From Atopsyche davidsoni (taxonomy: Eukaryota; Arthropoda; Insecta; Trichoptera; Hydrobiosidae): a stretch of 64,000 bases of DNA. The stretch's first letter is position 1. Every line of letters begins with the position of its first letter. Below, piece by piece: positions 1 through 18,955 of this stretch. Where the stretch lies: the NCBI GenBank assembly GCA_022113835.1, contig JAILWY010000023.1:4154001-4218000 (forward strand). The letters run 5' to 3'. The notes under the pieces were generated by a model. It saw only the letters and a program-made list of their open reading frames with translations. It was not told where the DNA came from and did not search any database. The translations under genes were made by a program, and so were the position numbers.

Positions 1-543
1 TTAGGTGTAAGCCAACTATAAATTATTATATTGAAACCTGAACAATAAATCATATTTATTTAGAAATTATTGTTTCGTAGTCCTAATTGAATTCCTATTC
101 GGGTTGTTTGATATTAACCAGATAAAATATCACTATCCAATCTCAATTGATTATGACTGGTCACTTTGACAAAAATTATCAGAATTATGCAACGTTAGAA
201 TCATTATCATCAGACCATTAGTGGACAGTTCTAAGAATAATCTTATTGAGTACCAATGTAATGTAACTTATATTCAAAATGAAAAGTGTGCTAATTGTGT
301 ACATTTTTATAATTCACTTGGGTTAGCACTCAACTATATTTACATAAATTCAATCTAATGGAAATTATTTAATGCAGTAGCAATCTATCCTACTATTCAG
401 TTATCACAGGATATGGGAAACTAGAACTAATGCTGTAATCACATGGTTAAATATAAATATCACTACTTATTCCATAAATACAAATGCTTTTAGCATGGCT
501 TAAAATATATATTACATTTGGATGCATTAAATATTATACTCAC
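1..543. other. intron sequence of the left-edge gene
   Basis: AT-rich sequence downstream (on the minus strand) of the GTGAGT splice donor that closes the exon at 544. I see no further exon, RNA gene or mobile element here. The next exon of the gene presumably lies beyond the left edge. Confidence 0.5.
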
Positions 544-1049
544 GAGTCATTTTTCACCATAGGTACGAAGTATGTCTGTTTATTTGCTACAGCCTGTACC
601 AAGAGTTCAGAGCTGCCGATGGTCCAGGCATCCCCATTACACATGTAAAACTCTTCTTCAGGGAAAATATTGACTTTAACATCAAGAGGTATTAGGCAAT
701 GTAGTCCAGATTGAAAAATATCTTTCTGTGAATTTAGAGGATCCAGCCAAAATAACGATGGAGACACAGTTGTAACAACATTGACCATGAAACCGTCCGG
801 TGGCAGCTCTGTAAAATTATTAAGCTTACTTTATTAATTATTTCGAGGATTGTAGACTTATAATATATATAACATCTGAAACAGATGTTTTAACCTTCCA
901 TCTAAAAAGTTAAAATTATTAAACACAATTATATTCCTCGTGCAAATCAGAAATGTGAATCATGGTTAACGGATTGGTGTAGTAAATTTATTAATAACAC
1001 CGGGTTTTGTTAATTGTTACCAACCTGGTATGTGGTCGTGAGTCGCCAT
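544..1049 (-). CDS. 5' end of a probable Tudor-domain protein (partial)
   Basis: Two coding exons, 1025-1049 and 544-808, join in phase. The first is an ATG exon reading MATHDHIP with a GTTGGT donor. The second follows a TTTTACAG acceptor and ends at a GTGAGT donor with two bases left over, so the gene continues off the left edge. The joined 88 codons contain the start of a Tudor-like barrel: a hydrophobic strand (FMVNVVTTV), then SPSLFWLDPLN, then an acidic stretch (FPEEEFYMCNGDAW) and a strand ending in KQTYFVPMV. The pattern of a strand followed by SPxxFW is typical of Tudor domains in piRNA-pathway proteins of the TDRD type; this N-terminal position recalls TDRD12-like proteins. The family call is inference from a short stretch. 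Upstream non-coding exons were not identified. The alternative donor GTAACA at 1020 would create a stop and was not used. Confidence 0.5.
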
Positions 1050-2858
1050 TGTTTAACTGTATGATTTGATTGATATTTAGTATGAATAATTCATTTTTTA
1101 ATTGAATTAATGATTTTATATTAAAATCACGAGTGATTATAGCTATAATACTACAACTACAAAACACGTTCCGGTCACTTGAACCGCAAACAAAGCGAGC
1201 CGGAAAGAAACACACTGAAGCGGTGTTGAATATCCAATACAAATACCAAAATACCATAGAGATAAAAATTTTATACGAAAACAACCATAGTCAATATTTG
1301 CATGTCACTTAAATAAACTCAATTCAAAGACCAATAATAAACTGTAGATAAATAATAATACAAATAATACAATAATACAAATAAATTTACATATCAGATC
1401 ACAGCACTTTTAAGTATTCATTCTTGCTATTAATATAATGAAACAAAATAGCTTTCAAGTTCTGACTGATAAGACTGATTCAAATGAAAATAGTTTTATT
1501 ACAAACGCTTATTTAAATGCACTTTGAAAAATGATCAACAATTTAAAAAAACTTTTGACAAAGGTAAATTTATATACCAAATAAATTAAATCACATATGA
1601 TAAATTATTCTCTATTAGAAAAAAATCACTATTAACACAATACACAGATTATATAGAGAAAACATAAATTTTCTTTTATTTATCTCATCTGGACAGACTC
1701 TTCAAGCGGAAAATAAAATACTTAGCATCTTAAAATACTTCAATAGACAAAGCTTTATTACACGTTACAGTTGTTTATTGGCAAAATCGGTGATTTTTGA
1801 TAACTAAATGATAACACTGAAACACGGAAGTTTTAACCTCGATATTTTATAACCAAGGTGTGTTTGTATTATATTTATGGCTAGTAAAATAATAAATTTG
1901 TTGATTTAAAATAACATTTTATTTGATGTGAATACTGTAGTTTCTTTTGTATATTTTTATCATTTTGATAAGTTCTGCGCATGCGAATTCCCATCCTATC
2001 AAAAAACGCCTTATAAATATTCTGTCATTTGCAAACGTAAAAGGATATAGGGAAGATGTAGGCAATAAGAGTCAGTAGGCAATGGTGGTCATCCCATTTC
2101 AAAAGAAATCAAACCAAAGATTCATGCAAACACAAATAAAATTCATATTATTTTTATAGAAGAACACTTTATTTGTATAAAGAAAATCAAAAATGGGGGA
2201 AAACAGGAGATCTCACTATCATCATATAATATATTGATCTGCATTGTTTCCATCTGAACCTTTAACACACACTTTCAGTCAAAAGTCATTTCACAATTTT
2301 TAACATTACATAAAAATAAACATGGCAAAATAAAGTACAATCAAACGTAAATAAATTGTACATTACAAATATCGAAAAAAAATTTAAGACAATTGATACC
2401 CTTTTGAACCAACATTCACTTGATTTAAGAGATGTATGATAAAAAGAATAATCAATTATAATTTAAAATATGTAAATATTAAAGTACAAACATAAGATCA
2501 ACAATATATTATTACCACCACAGCAAAAAAACGGAATAATAGAATATTAGTTATATATAGTGATTTGCGAAATACTATCAATTGTTACAATGTCACAAAA
2601 CACATCAGTATCTTATCTACTCAGTAACATAAAGCCAAAAATATATATATTTTCAAAAACATAATAGTAATTAATATACATAACAGAGAAATCCGAAGAG
2701 ATTTAATTTAAAATATCATATTTACTTCCATTCTTACTGTCATATTCAGGGTCTTTCAGTAATGTTGATAAGTAGGTTTATTGATGTCATGATTAATTTT
2801 GGAATTTTTAAGTCAAAAAACCTGTAAAAAAAAAAAAAAAAAATACCCAGTGCCATTC
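1050..2858. other. intergenic AT-rich sequence upstream of the Tudor-like gene
   Basis: It should contain the promoter and any 5' non-coding exon of the minus-strand gene that starts at 1049. I see no recognisable gene, RNA or transposon. Homopolymer A and T tracts are common, including a run of 18 A's near 2827-2843. Confidence 0.5.
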
Positions 2859-3021
2859 AAGCCTTCTATACACGTAGCAACAAATTGCGCCACCAACTTG
2901 CAGCTAGCATATAGCTTCCCTTTATTTTGATTGTTTTTTTATGGTTTTGCCTAAAATGTAGGACGCTATTGACTAGCTGCAAGTTGGTGGCGCGATTTGT
3001 TGCTACGTGTGTAGAGGCCTT
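2859..3021. mobile_element. foldback MITE-like element
   Basis: Two arms of about 49 bp (2859-2907 and 2973-3021) are near-perfect inverted repeats around a 65-bp centre. The left arm runs from AAGCCTTCTATACACGTAGC to CTTGCAGCTAG; the right arm is its reverse complement with a handful of differences, for example TCTACACACG for TCTATACACG. The element has no open reading frame. This shape fits a non-autonomous DNA transposon (MITE). I could not see a clear target-site duplication, so the superfamily is open. Confidence 0.75.
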
Positions 3022-3744
3022 AATTTTATATCTGATTTAGCGAATGACTCAGAAATGCCAGTAAGATGACACTTGTGTACAATAATTTGACATGTTTAGT
3101 ACTTCATGAAATAATAACTATACAAATTTTCACGATTTTACATTTTCATCATACTTCTCATTCACACTCGATCATTAACTGTCATTGCAAAATAAATATG
3201 CAGACAGTAGATATAATTCTGTCCTGATAATTTTTGTAAAATAAACTAAAAGGGAAATCTTAAAGCATGTTCAATATTTTAATTTAAAATACAGACCATA
3301 GTTACAAACATTCCTAACGACTCAAGGTCAAGCTTCCATTGGTATGGAAGCTGTTTATTCTTATGCGTTATTAAAACCACAAATTTTTAAAGATAGATTC
3401 TATAATAATAATAATATACAGTGAGTGTGACTGTGAGATCCCCCTCTGGTATATTTTACATGATATTATGATTTCTACAGTAATCCTACTTTTACAAAAT
3501 GATCTTTTATTACAATGTGTATAGTTACAATGTTAAACATTCTCATTTTACAATTGTACACGCATTACAAGCCCCACCTCTCTGAACAAAATTCAAAGTG
3601 ATGTGTTTTTAACATTAAAAAAAACCTTTTTTTCTTGTAGTGGGTTAATTTAAATTTATTGTTACATTAGAGAGATGGACTTCCCAATGTACATAAAATT
3701 TGCGATCTCACTATAACAAAACATGTAAAATATTTGAATAAATA

Positions 3745-3792
<48 letters not shown>

Positions 3793-6700
3793 GCATGTGA
3801 GTGTGTGATATTACTACATATATTAAAATAAACATCACAGTGCATAGTCAATTATTTTAACTGTAATCAAAGCCAAGAGTTGCATTCACTTGAACCTTCT
3901 CCCTTGAAGGGGCTATGCTTAGTTGCAGTCTATATTTAATTTTTGGATATTTTGCTGATTATTAAAAAAAATTGACTACACTCGCGAAAAGAAAATAATG
4001 AAAATATTAACAAATAAATATTATCATAAACTTTTTGAACAATTCAAACACATAGTGTCAGAAAAAATGCCAATGTTTGTTCATTATACATTCAAATTGA
4101 AGAAAAAAATAAAAATGCAAACATTGGCCACTGTAAATAGCATATTGAATACAAACGCATGTTTCAAGTTACAGAATATGTCAAAGCAATAAGAAACTAC
4201 GTGTCCACAATACAAAATAAAAAAGTATGACTTACAGAATAGGAATTACACATGTACACACTAATTCTACACTATGCTCTTGATGTGTGGGTCAATATTG
4301 TACATCATTATTAATTATAATTAAAATTATTTTTATTATTTACTTTTGTATGTATAGGAACGGACATGCATCCAATTTTTTTTATGGCAACAATTACATA
4401 GTTGGGTCCCTTGCGGATTTCAGACAGATGCAGAAACCTAACCGAGAAAACTGAAATCTGGAAGGATGTCAACAAAAAGTGCACTTAGATTAATATTAGA
4501 TTGAAACTCTCACATAGAGATATTAAATCTGATACTATTCTAGAATCAATATATATTTTACAGCAGGTAGATTCATATCAAAATAAACAAAGTACTCTAC
4601 AGTCAGCGCGGCTTATTAATGCTTATTTTTTTAACTTTGCTATACTAAAAAAAAATATGTATAAAAAAAATTAAGATATTAAAAAATAGTGGTTTTTCCT
4701 GCTAGTAAATATATATTTTTGCTTTAGAAACTCAGTCGCGTGTGGCCCCTGATTTCATGGTTTTGTTTTGTATAGACAAAGGTGTGATAGGTCTAATGAC
4801 CAGGACGTGGGAATAGATAATTTGTTTAAAAGTACCGTAGACTAAGTGAACTAGTTTCAATATATTACAAACAACTACGAAATTTATATCGGTTGGTGAT
4901 ATTTTTGATGATTTTCTTTACCTCCCATAGAAATTTAAAAAATTATTCACACGAGGTAATAAATTCTTAGTTCTATAAGTTCATCAATATTAAACGAGAG
5001 ACCAGTTGTGGTGACGCGCTCTCATTGGACTACAGAGAAATACTTAAAATCCACACTCAACAAATTCACTGAAATGCTAGTACACATATTCAACTTAGTA
5101 CAATCAATTTAAAACATTTTTATAATGCTCCATACCGACACTCGCTACAGTCAAATTTACATTCTAGAAAAGATACATGTTGAGTTTAATAATTATATTT
5201 AATTTTGGTTTATTTTACTATACCTAATAGATTAAGACCCCGCGAATCAGTGATTTCTTATCCAATTGAATCAGTTAAGATCCATACGACAAACTGGATT
5301 CAAGAATAAAAAAATCTCCCGTGTTTGCAGAAGCCCACGGCACTTCCTGTTCTTTGCATACCTATATACCAGTCTAGTAGAATCCTTCTAGCAAATCAGT
5401 CTGTCAGACCGATGGCTTAGTGTTCTGATAATTCTGATTTCAAACGTGAACTTCTTCCATTCTCCCTCACAGCATGAGTCGCTTCATGTGCGCAAGTGAC
5501 ATATTTCCCTAGTTCTAGCGATGCACAAAATTCTTACATACTCTTAATATATACTTCATTAAAAAAAAAAAAATTTGATTGCCGGTCTGTTAAATGATTC
5601 CATGTATATATTATTAGACTACAGTATTTGTCAGTTTACAAATAAGTATAAAATATATTGCATTTTTTTCACCAACACTTAAGGCGTTCATAGGGGTGAT
5701 GCCCAGACGCAAGGGCCTCCTAGAAAAACCCCGCAATCGCACAGTGATGGTCCTTAAAATTATCTATTGTACAAATATCACTAAGACTCGAGAACAGTCT
5801 GGGCTTCCATTTCACTGATGGAATCTTCACGGCTCTGCATTCTTCAATACATTAAAATGTCCTGATTATCTCTGCCGATGTTAACGCATCGATTAATTAC
5901 TGAAGATAGATCTTCAATCGAGTTAAACTTATCACATGAAATCACTATCAACATTGCTCTGCAATTTCAAAGTTAACATCCACTGTATCTTTACAAATAT
6001 TGTAGGCAACATTTACATAGAATCACTTGAACACCAAGAATAGTTAAAATTTAATATAAGTTTGCAACGTGAGTATGAAACTTCCAGTAATATTCGTGAT
6101 TTTACCTAATTTTTGTTACGTCTGATATAATTTTATTACAAAACTCGTTTTTTCAACATTGCACAACCACCTTGAACTTTCAACTGATGTGTGATTTACA
6201 AAGAACTTCATTCCAACATTATCCACTGTCCACATATACCGAGAGCCTGTAGGGCTACAAGTAAGAAGTAGAAGAGCAAATCCACTTTCAGATTAATGTT
6301 TCCCATAAGTTTAGGGTAGATGGTAAGGAAGGAATGCAAAATCTATACAACCATTTATTGCAATCTTTTTTATCATACTATGAAAAATTTTAAATTCTAG
6401 AAACAACCAAATGTAAAATTCAAAAATTTGATATATTTTCACTTTTCAATACTCATTCGCTTGCATATTCCACAAGGAATATAAGGAAGACATAGACTGA
6501 CACGCGACATGCATCACAGCTGCTGACTACTGAAGTCTTTAGTTAGATGCTGAGCACGCTCCCATGAGAAATCTCTACATTTGACAGTAAATTTAAAAAT
6601 AAAATTAAGGGCATAATACTATCACTGCTGACGCAACACGGAGCTACATTCTTTTTATAAAAAATCTCTCATGAATCACACATGACTTGGTTTTAATTAT

Positions 6701-9674
6701 CAAAGAAACTTAACAATCTAGTCCGTTAATTATTAAATAAATTTTAAAAAGAATTCATAAAACTCTCAAAAGTAGAAGATTTCGAATTCATGGCCAAAAC
6801 AATCATCAAAATACTTAAAAATATTTTTTATCAATCACAATTGCATGATATTTTAAAACACACTTCCTCCCCCGCCTTTGCACTAACCTAATCTCAATCA
6901 GTCGAATCTAACCTAACCTCTGACTGCCGACTCCACCACTCCCTTTGACACATGGCATGGCACTTCTTATGTGACAATAATCTAATAAGACATAAACAGA
7001 CTGTTCTAACGACTTTGAATAATATTTCAAGATCAACTTATTCCATTCCCTTCTAGTGCAATATACGTTAGCGATACTTTGTAGCAAGTATAAAAAAATA
7101 TCACATAACATCGCAAATATGTGATGAAATATTTAATTTATATTCTAAAGAAGGTTCCTCTGAAATAATGATTCAAAGTAATAATAATATTCTATATCTC
7201 TTTTCGACTCGATATAAACATACGATATAAAGAAAATCACTTTATGCAATTTCTGACATTTAAATTACTTTCATTAATCTGAGATAATTTTAACTTCGTT
7301 CCAAGTAATATGAATAATATTTTTATTAAAATTTTGATTTACGATCCACAAATAAAACATCAACTTACGCACGTCTAACGTTACCAGAGCACCAATCTTG
7401 CCTTAACCGAACTAACTTATCCGGTGCGTCATCACGATCTGATATAGATTTTTAAAATACAGATATTGATAAAAAAAATCTCACACAAAAAATAAACACA
7501 TACTAATGTATAACATTATAAAATGCAACTTAAATTACTGATATTACATTTTTTAAGCTTTGAAAAACTGAATCTCCTTTTTATTATAATTATGTATTAT
7601 CGAGATATTTTAATGCAATAGAGCAATCTCACCTTTGAGTGATTCGGTGGGGTAGTTTTATAAAGATTTGCAAAATTTTGGAATAAACAATAAATACATC
7701 TAAAATAAAAACAAAAGGGTACAAAAAGAATATATAAATTTTGTGCATTAAAATACATTACAATCAAAACACAGCTCTGTTCTTGTGTCACCCATCACCA
7801 TTCATTCTCTCGTAGTAACTACTAAGCTAAGCTTACTAACACATGCACACCTACACATTTGTGTATCCGTATACATATTCATTCCTAAATATTTCTTCAA
7901 CCGCCCTTCATTGATTTGGCATCTTCAGCCTGTAAACAAGCACACATTGGTTGTGGTTGTCCAGAAGTGTTAGGAAGATTCCATATTGATCACTTTTCAA
8001 TTTTACAGAGCCTATTTCCATTGAATCCGAAACCGTCTTTGTATAAAAACATTTGAATATGCCAGGTTAGATAATTTGACACGTTTTCTGTTTCATCTAC
8101 CGAGGAGTTAGGTATGTTTTCGCTCTGAACGTTTCCTGACTGCCTCAACTGAGCAAAAGGATATTCTTTATATTTGTACTTAATTTCAATACTAAAACCA
8201 AGATTTTGTGTTTAATTAGAAAAAGTGATGCTTAGTTGTATTTAATTTAAATTCTCTTTTGCATAAAAAAAATTCATTTGGCATGTTTGAGTTCAAAAAA
8301 ATTGTATATCTGGTAATGGACATAGTAGAGCAAAATTACTATTTTGATTGAAGTACTGGAATTATTGGAAATGATCTAAAGAAATCTATGTACTTTTATT
8401 ATAGTCATACTGCACTTGTATATGATCAAAAATGTTAATTGCTAAACCCTAATATTTAAGTGTCAAATTCTATTATTTCATTGTTGTGAGGAGTGCTTTA
8501 ATCCTATGTAGACAGACTACTTCATTAAGATATTTTTGCTTCTACAATTTTATCAGGATGTTAAATATTCCGTATTGTATTATGTAATACCTGAGTGTTG
8601 CATTTATATAAAAGATTAAAAAAGAGGAACTTTAAGTATTGAGTAATATTGTTAATTATTATGGCAGACTTTGAAATGGGATTAAAAATTCTAAGGAGTA
8701 TACCAACAAGAAACCAGCATTTCGTGCTATAATACATCATCAGTTTGAACAACTCCGTTAAATAAAAAAATAATGATGTATAGCACGAAAAGTGATCGTG
8801 ATGATATTGAGGTAAGTCTGTTTTAAAACGACCAGGCAGCTAAATTTCCAAAAATCAGAATCTGAAGATTCGCGTAGATAAAAATAATTATTTCCAGTAA
8901 CAGAAATTAGCAGAGGTAGTATGTTTCATATGACTATCCCATGGTGATAGTTGAGGAATTTTGATACTTGCACATTTCGGTTTAGTTTTAAGTTTAATTT
9001 TATAGTTAGATAGGTAGGTAAGTTAATATTTTAATGCTCGTGTGACCCTATCTGATGTGATAGTTGGAGCTCGGTAGTGAAAGTGATAATTAAACAATTA
9101 GTTATTATATGTGTTATTAAATATCAATTTTAAGTAATTTTTAACATTTACACTACGCAAAATCCAAATTTACTAGAACAAAACTAATAAATCTATAATG
9201 TTTGCAAGTATCTCCATTACATGAATATCAAGTTTTTTTGAGTCTGAAGAATTGAGCAAATATATGCAGTGAGGTATGTAACATTTGGTAATGGAAATAT
9301 TTAATCACAAAAAGTAATGCAATCCAAAATGTGTAAACAAAAACCAAACAAACAGATAAAATAAAATTGAGACGTCTCAAACCTGCATAGAAATACCTAA
9401 AGCAGAATCCTAAATTCAGAAATTCAAACGTCAATATATTCCAAAATGCTATGCAAGATCTGGAAAAAAACATTCCAATTTGTCTTTCTTAAAAATTCTT
9501 AACTAAATTAAGTTAAGAATGGTACACAATCCGATAATTACAAATTCAACAATTCTTGAATTTTCTCAAAGGGACACAAACATACTGACAATCTCATATT
9601 TTCCATACTCTGGTACGACTGGGTAGCACTCGAGGACGAGTACACATGACTTTTCATGAAATTCAGATAATTGT
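3022..9674. other. long AT-rich non-coding stretch
   Basis: About 6.6 kb with no convincing exon on either strand. It lies downstream of Smox (minus strand), so some of it may be an extended Smox 3' untranslated region, since many AATAAA hexamers exist on the minus strand; I cannot delimit it. It holds an AT dinucleotide run at 3748-3787 and scattered homopolymers. Short open frames, such as those at 3998-4192, 6908-7111 and 9228-9473, encode low-complexity peptides without splice support. Confidence 0.45.
3748..3787. repeat. (AT)n microsatellite
   Basis: Uninterrupted AT dinucleotide repeat of about 20 units, followed by ACATATGCATGTGAGTGTGTG. Confidence 0.9.
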
Positions 9675-9680
9675 TTTATT
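9675..9680 (-). terminator. candidate polyadenylation signal of Smox
   Basis: The minus strand reads AATAAA about 130 bases beyond the Smox stop codon. It is the first canonical hexamer I noticed downstream of the stop. Use of more distal signals is possible, and no transcript evidence can be read from the sequence. Confidence 0.35.
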
Positions 9681-9810
9681 TCCACATTACTTTGGATATA
9701 GAATGGTAGGTACATATTTCAAATTGAGAAATATATGCGGTGACATTCAATCTTCCTTAACACCCGGGACACCTTAAACCGATTACACGAGTCTCCAGTT
9801 GACTGGGGTT

Positions 9811-16734
<6,924 letters not shown>

Positions 16735-17545
16735 TATGAATGCACAAATAAAAGTTAACCACGTATTCAAAACTGTAAAGAATAAAAATAAATTATTGGA
16801 AATGAAGGAAAATCCAAAAATAAGTATATAGAACTGGATGTGATTTGTGAAAAATCAAACGGAAATATGAACAGAACGAAAGCAATGTGAATACAAAAGA
16901 AATGAAGATGATCTCATAATGTTCCTAGCAAATGTTGAAATAATGGTTGTCGAAAAAGAAGTTATCACAACAGAGGAACTAAAGAAAAGAGGAAAGTATA
17001 ATAAACAAGAATACATAGTACCGGACATTTCATCTGATCAATTGCTCAGTATGCCAGATCTTGAAAAATGGCTGACTGCACCGATTATGATACTAATATT
17101 CAAAGGAGTAAAAACTCATAACAATCATCAAAAAAATTGGTTCAAGTGTCGTTATTGTCACGTCGGACTTAGAAGAAAAGATTTAATGCAAAGTAAGTAG
17201 TATCCTTACCAGAAAGATTCATGCAATAGGTATCTTTTTTTAAAATCTAGCTAATTGTAATTCATATTTTGATTTATACAGTGTATGACTTATTTCATAC
17301 TGGGGCTCATCATTACCATTGTCACTTGCCTGGCTGCGAAAGAACATTCCCTAGAGCAGGAGGTCTCTGTGCTCATTTAGACATTCACACTAAGCCCTCT
17401 CGTTGTTGCCCTCTTTGTCCAAAGATGTTTTCTCGGAAGGCAGCCATTAAACGGCACGTGCAGACTGTCCACCTCAAGCTCAAGTCCACAAGGTAGGAAG
17501 ACATAGTTTTTTTCAAAGAGGAATAAAAGAATGCAAAAAAGAAGA

Positions 17546-17585
<40 letters not shown>

Positions 17586-18199
17586 TATATATATATGTAT
17601 TTTTTTTTTTTTAAATAGTAGTGCTTAATTTTATAAGTAAATGTGCTTAATTTTATGATCAATTTCTTTATCTATACAATTTCACTTAGTCACTTTATAT
17701 CATGTTTTTTTTATTATCTTCTTTTATCATTAATACGCACTCATGTTATTGTGATCTTTATTTCCTCTTTAGTTTGGTACTCAAGGCCACTTTTGCGGAA
17801 GGAATTTGACACATAGGCCTTAATTCCTTAATGAAATAAAATTATTTTCAGAAACTTTTTCTATAACAGAAAAAAAGTTATTTTGATTCTTTTACTTTTC
17901 AAAATTTTATAGTTATGCATCATTTATCAGAGCAACTCAACTTTTTTTTAACGAAATAGATAGCCTCTACCCAAAGCAAGGTGTTTATTGCTTTGCAATT
18001 TAGATAAGATTCATATAAAATATTCAAATAACAAAATAATACACTCAATAACATAAACCTTTCTTCCCAGTTGAGCATACCACTATCCACACTAAAGATG
18101 CTCGCTTCTCATGTTGTGAGTATGGTTGGACTACAGGCAGAAGAGGGGTCCTGCGAAGACACCTGATTGGCAAACATACTAAACTCTCGACAATTTAAT
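16735..18199 (+). pseudogene. C2H2 zinc-finger gene, probably decayed
   Basis: Recognisable exons are about 16880-17191 (GTAAGT donor), 17282-17492 (ACAG acceptor, GTAGGA donor) and about 18072-18199 (CCCAG acceptor, TAA stop). The first two join in phase and encode three C2H2 units: FKCRYCHVGLRRKD, then CHLPGCERTF...HLDIH, then CCPLCPKMF...RHVQTVH. The last two are canonical with C-x2/4-C, 12 residues, H-x3/4-H. Such proteins normally bind DNA in the nucleus. Signs of decay: an open frame from ATG 16735 stops after 29 codons and continues only by changing frame; the third exon cannot be joined in phase without an unseen small exon; and its finger reads FSCCEYGWTTGRRG, where the second zinc cysteine is tyrosine. 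It could still be an active two-finger gene. Confidence 0.55.
17544..17600. repeat. (AT)n microsatellite
   Basis: AT-dinucleotide tract with slight interruptions in the intron after the second zinc-finger exon, followed by a T homopolymer. Confidence 0.85.
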
Positions 18200-18955
18200 G
18201 AATGTCAACTTTACATATAAATATTAACTAATTAAAACTCAAAAAAACAAAAACTCAACTAATTAAATAGTTTGCTGTCAAAAATATGTTGTTTTTTTTA
18301 AGGGAATCCAATTAATTTATCTTTATATTTTTATAAATATGTATATAAAAAAATATATTTATATATATAACAGTGCAACAATCTATAATTTTATGTACCT
18401 ATGTAAAATACTGCAATTTTCAGTTCTAAGAATTTATGTTTAAAAGATCTCGTTATCTCAGATAAAAAGCAAACCTGATACCTGTTATCATAATTATATT
18501 GATTTCTTATCAATCATATAGAAGTAGTTCTCATTTAGTGTGTTGGTGGGAACAAAAAAAAGTTTTTAGTTCCTGAGTAAAATTATTTTCTTATTTTTAA
18601 TTCGATTAAGTGATAAATGATAGTATATGTTTAAGAAATTAATACCGGTAATAATTGTTTGGATGTATTTTACTGAGAAGTATTTAATTTTATTTTTAGT
18701 TTGTCGTTACATATCATTTGATGCGATTGGATTTGACAATTGTTAAAACAATAATAAAATTTGATACTTATAAAAACTTTTGATTGTTTTGTAAACTAAG
18801 AACCTGTATATTAGAAATGTTTACAATGAATAAGATGAAGTCAAATAAAAAATATAAAGTTATCATATTTTTGTAGGGTTAAATAAAATATTTTGAGTTA
18901 GAGTTTAGTCAAACGAACAGACTTTTGAATATACTTTGGTTTTGAAAATATCACT
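18200..18955. other. intergenic, zinc-finger locus to G-alpha gene
   Basis: AT-rich. It should hold the 3' end of the zinc-finger transcript and the promoter and 5' leader of the G-alpha gene. I see no distinct motif or element. Confidence 0.5.
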
